Shown: positions 63,842 to 64,000 of the stretch, piece by piece
Numbering within the stretch: the first letter of the stretch is position 1
Layout of the letters: every line of letters begins with the position of its first letter
Source: Phycisphaerae bacterium
GTDB taxonomy: Bacteria; Planctomycetota; Phycisphaerae; UBA1845; Fen-1342
DNA length: 64,000 nucleotides
Reading direction: 5' to 3'
Assembly: GCA_028279405.1 (NCBI GenBank)
Contig: JANQNU010000059.1
Location: forward strand, 59,214-123,213
Made by a program: the position numbers and the translations under genes
Notes under the pieces: generated by a model
Database searches by the model: none
What the model saw: only the letters and a program-made list of their open reading frames with translations
What the model was told of the DNA's origin: nothing

Positions 63842-64000
63842 GCCGGCGGGCGAGACGCCTGCCCCACCCTTGGCGTTGGCCCAGAAGCGTCAATGCGAGC
63901 CCGAGGAGCAAGCAACGGGTCGGGGCCAGACGTTTGACCGCTCGCTTGCGCTCGCGGCTCGTCGTGTTTGGTGTCTGGTTCGCGCCGGGGCCTGTGTCTA
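63842..64000. repeat. Terminal intergenic repeats (runs off window)
   Basis: Contains GGCGGGCGAGACGCCTGCC (small hairpin, about 63844-63862), GCGAGCCCGAGGAGCAAGC with AACGGGTC, and CGCTCGCTTGCGCTCGCGGCTCG (type-A end module), then a diverged inverted copy of the 27165 hairpin module reaching the window end. No gene. Confidence 0.6.

Overview
The window is high-GC bacterial chromosome, densely coded on both strands, and most likely from a planctomycete, probably close to the Phycisphaerae. The support is indirect. Secreted proteins end in dockerin-like double EF-hand modules (GDLNCDG...VGDIN). A membrane protein carries a CPECGYSLR...CPECG zinc ribbon of a style common in that group. SecA is very long and membrane-anchored. 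Tricorn-type protease, SMUG1-type uracil-DNA glycosylase and ThyX are also present, and many intergenic gaps are filled with families of short GC-rich repeats. No rRNA, tRNA, CRISPR array, transposase or integrase was seen.

Layout. 0-8 kb (mostly minus strand): an acetyltransferase, thyX, a FecR-domain protein, a large membrane protein, a lipoprotein, a YebC-family regulator, and pyrE overlapping a GbsR-type regulator. 8.2-17 kb (plus): a compact type VI secretion membrane/baseplate module (TssJ-like lipoprotein, TssK, TssL, TssM, TagF) without sheath, tube, spike or ClpV genes. 17-25 kb: an SDR enzyme, a fused four-cluster ferredoxin/NrfD-type membrane protein, an ArsR regulator with an SRPBCC protein and a palindrome over the regulator start, a subtilisin-like protease, and two small heat-shock proteins behind a sigma-54 promoter. 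24-30 kb: a two-gene membrane operon, a 1.2 kb repeat-rich gap containing a DnaA-box-like cluster, RNase D, then EF-P.

30-34 kb: SecA with two N-terminal membrane helices and an enlarged helical region. 34-45 kb: SMUG1, an exported group (tail-fibre-like repeat protein, trypsin-like protease, small dockerin protein), a PLP enzyme, an AT-hook protein, glucose-6-phosphate isomerase and a second dockerin protein. 44-54 kb: an M16 protease/HIT operon, acylphosphatase with a lipoprotein and a VOC protein, and a PQQ-type sugar dehydrogenase-like lipoprotein with a polytopic membrane protein. 53-64 kb: an amidase/tricorn pair, lepA, two secreted proteins (one a clear Ala/Ser/Gly repeat protein) each with a clear terminator, and an ECF sigma/anti-sigma/exported-protein operon.

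Themes: much of the content serves the cell envelope (secretion, export, peptidoglycan hydrolysis, secreted proteases, periplasmic repeat proteins). The most unusual items are the membrane-anchored expanded SecA, the stripped-down type VI module, the sigma-54 heat-shock promoter and the modular repeat families.
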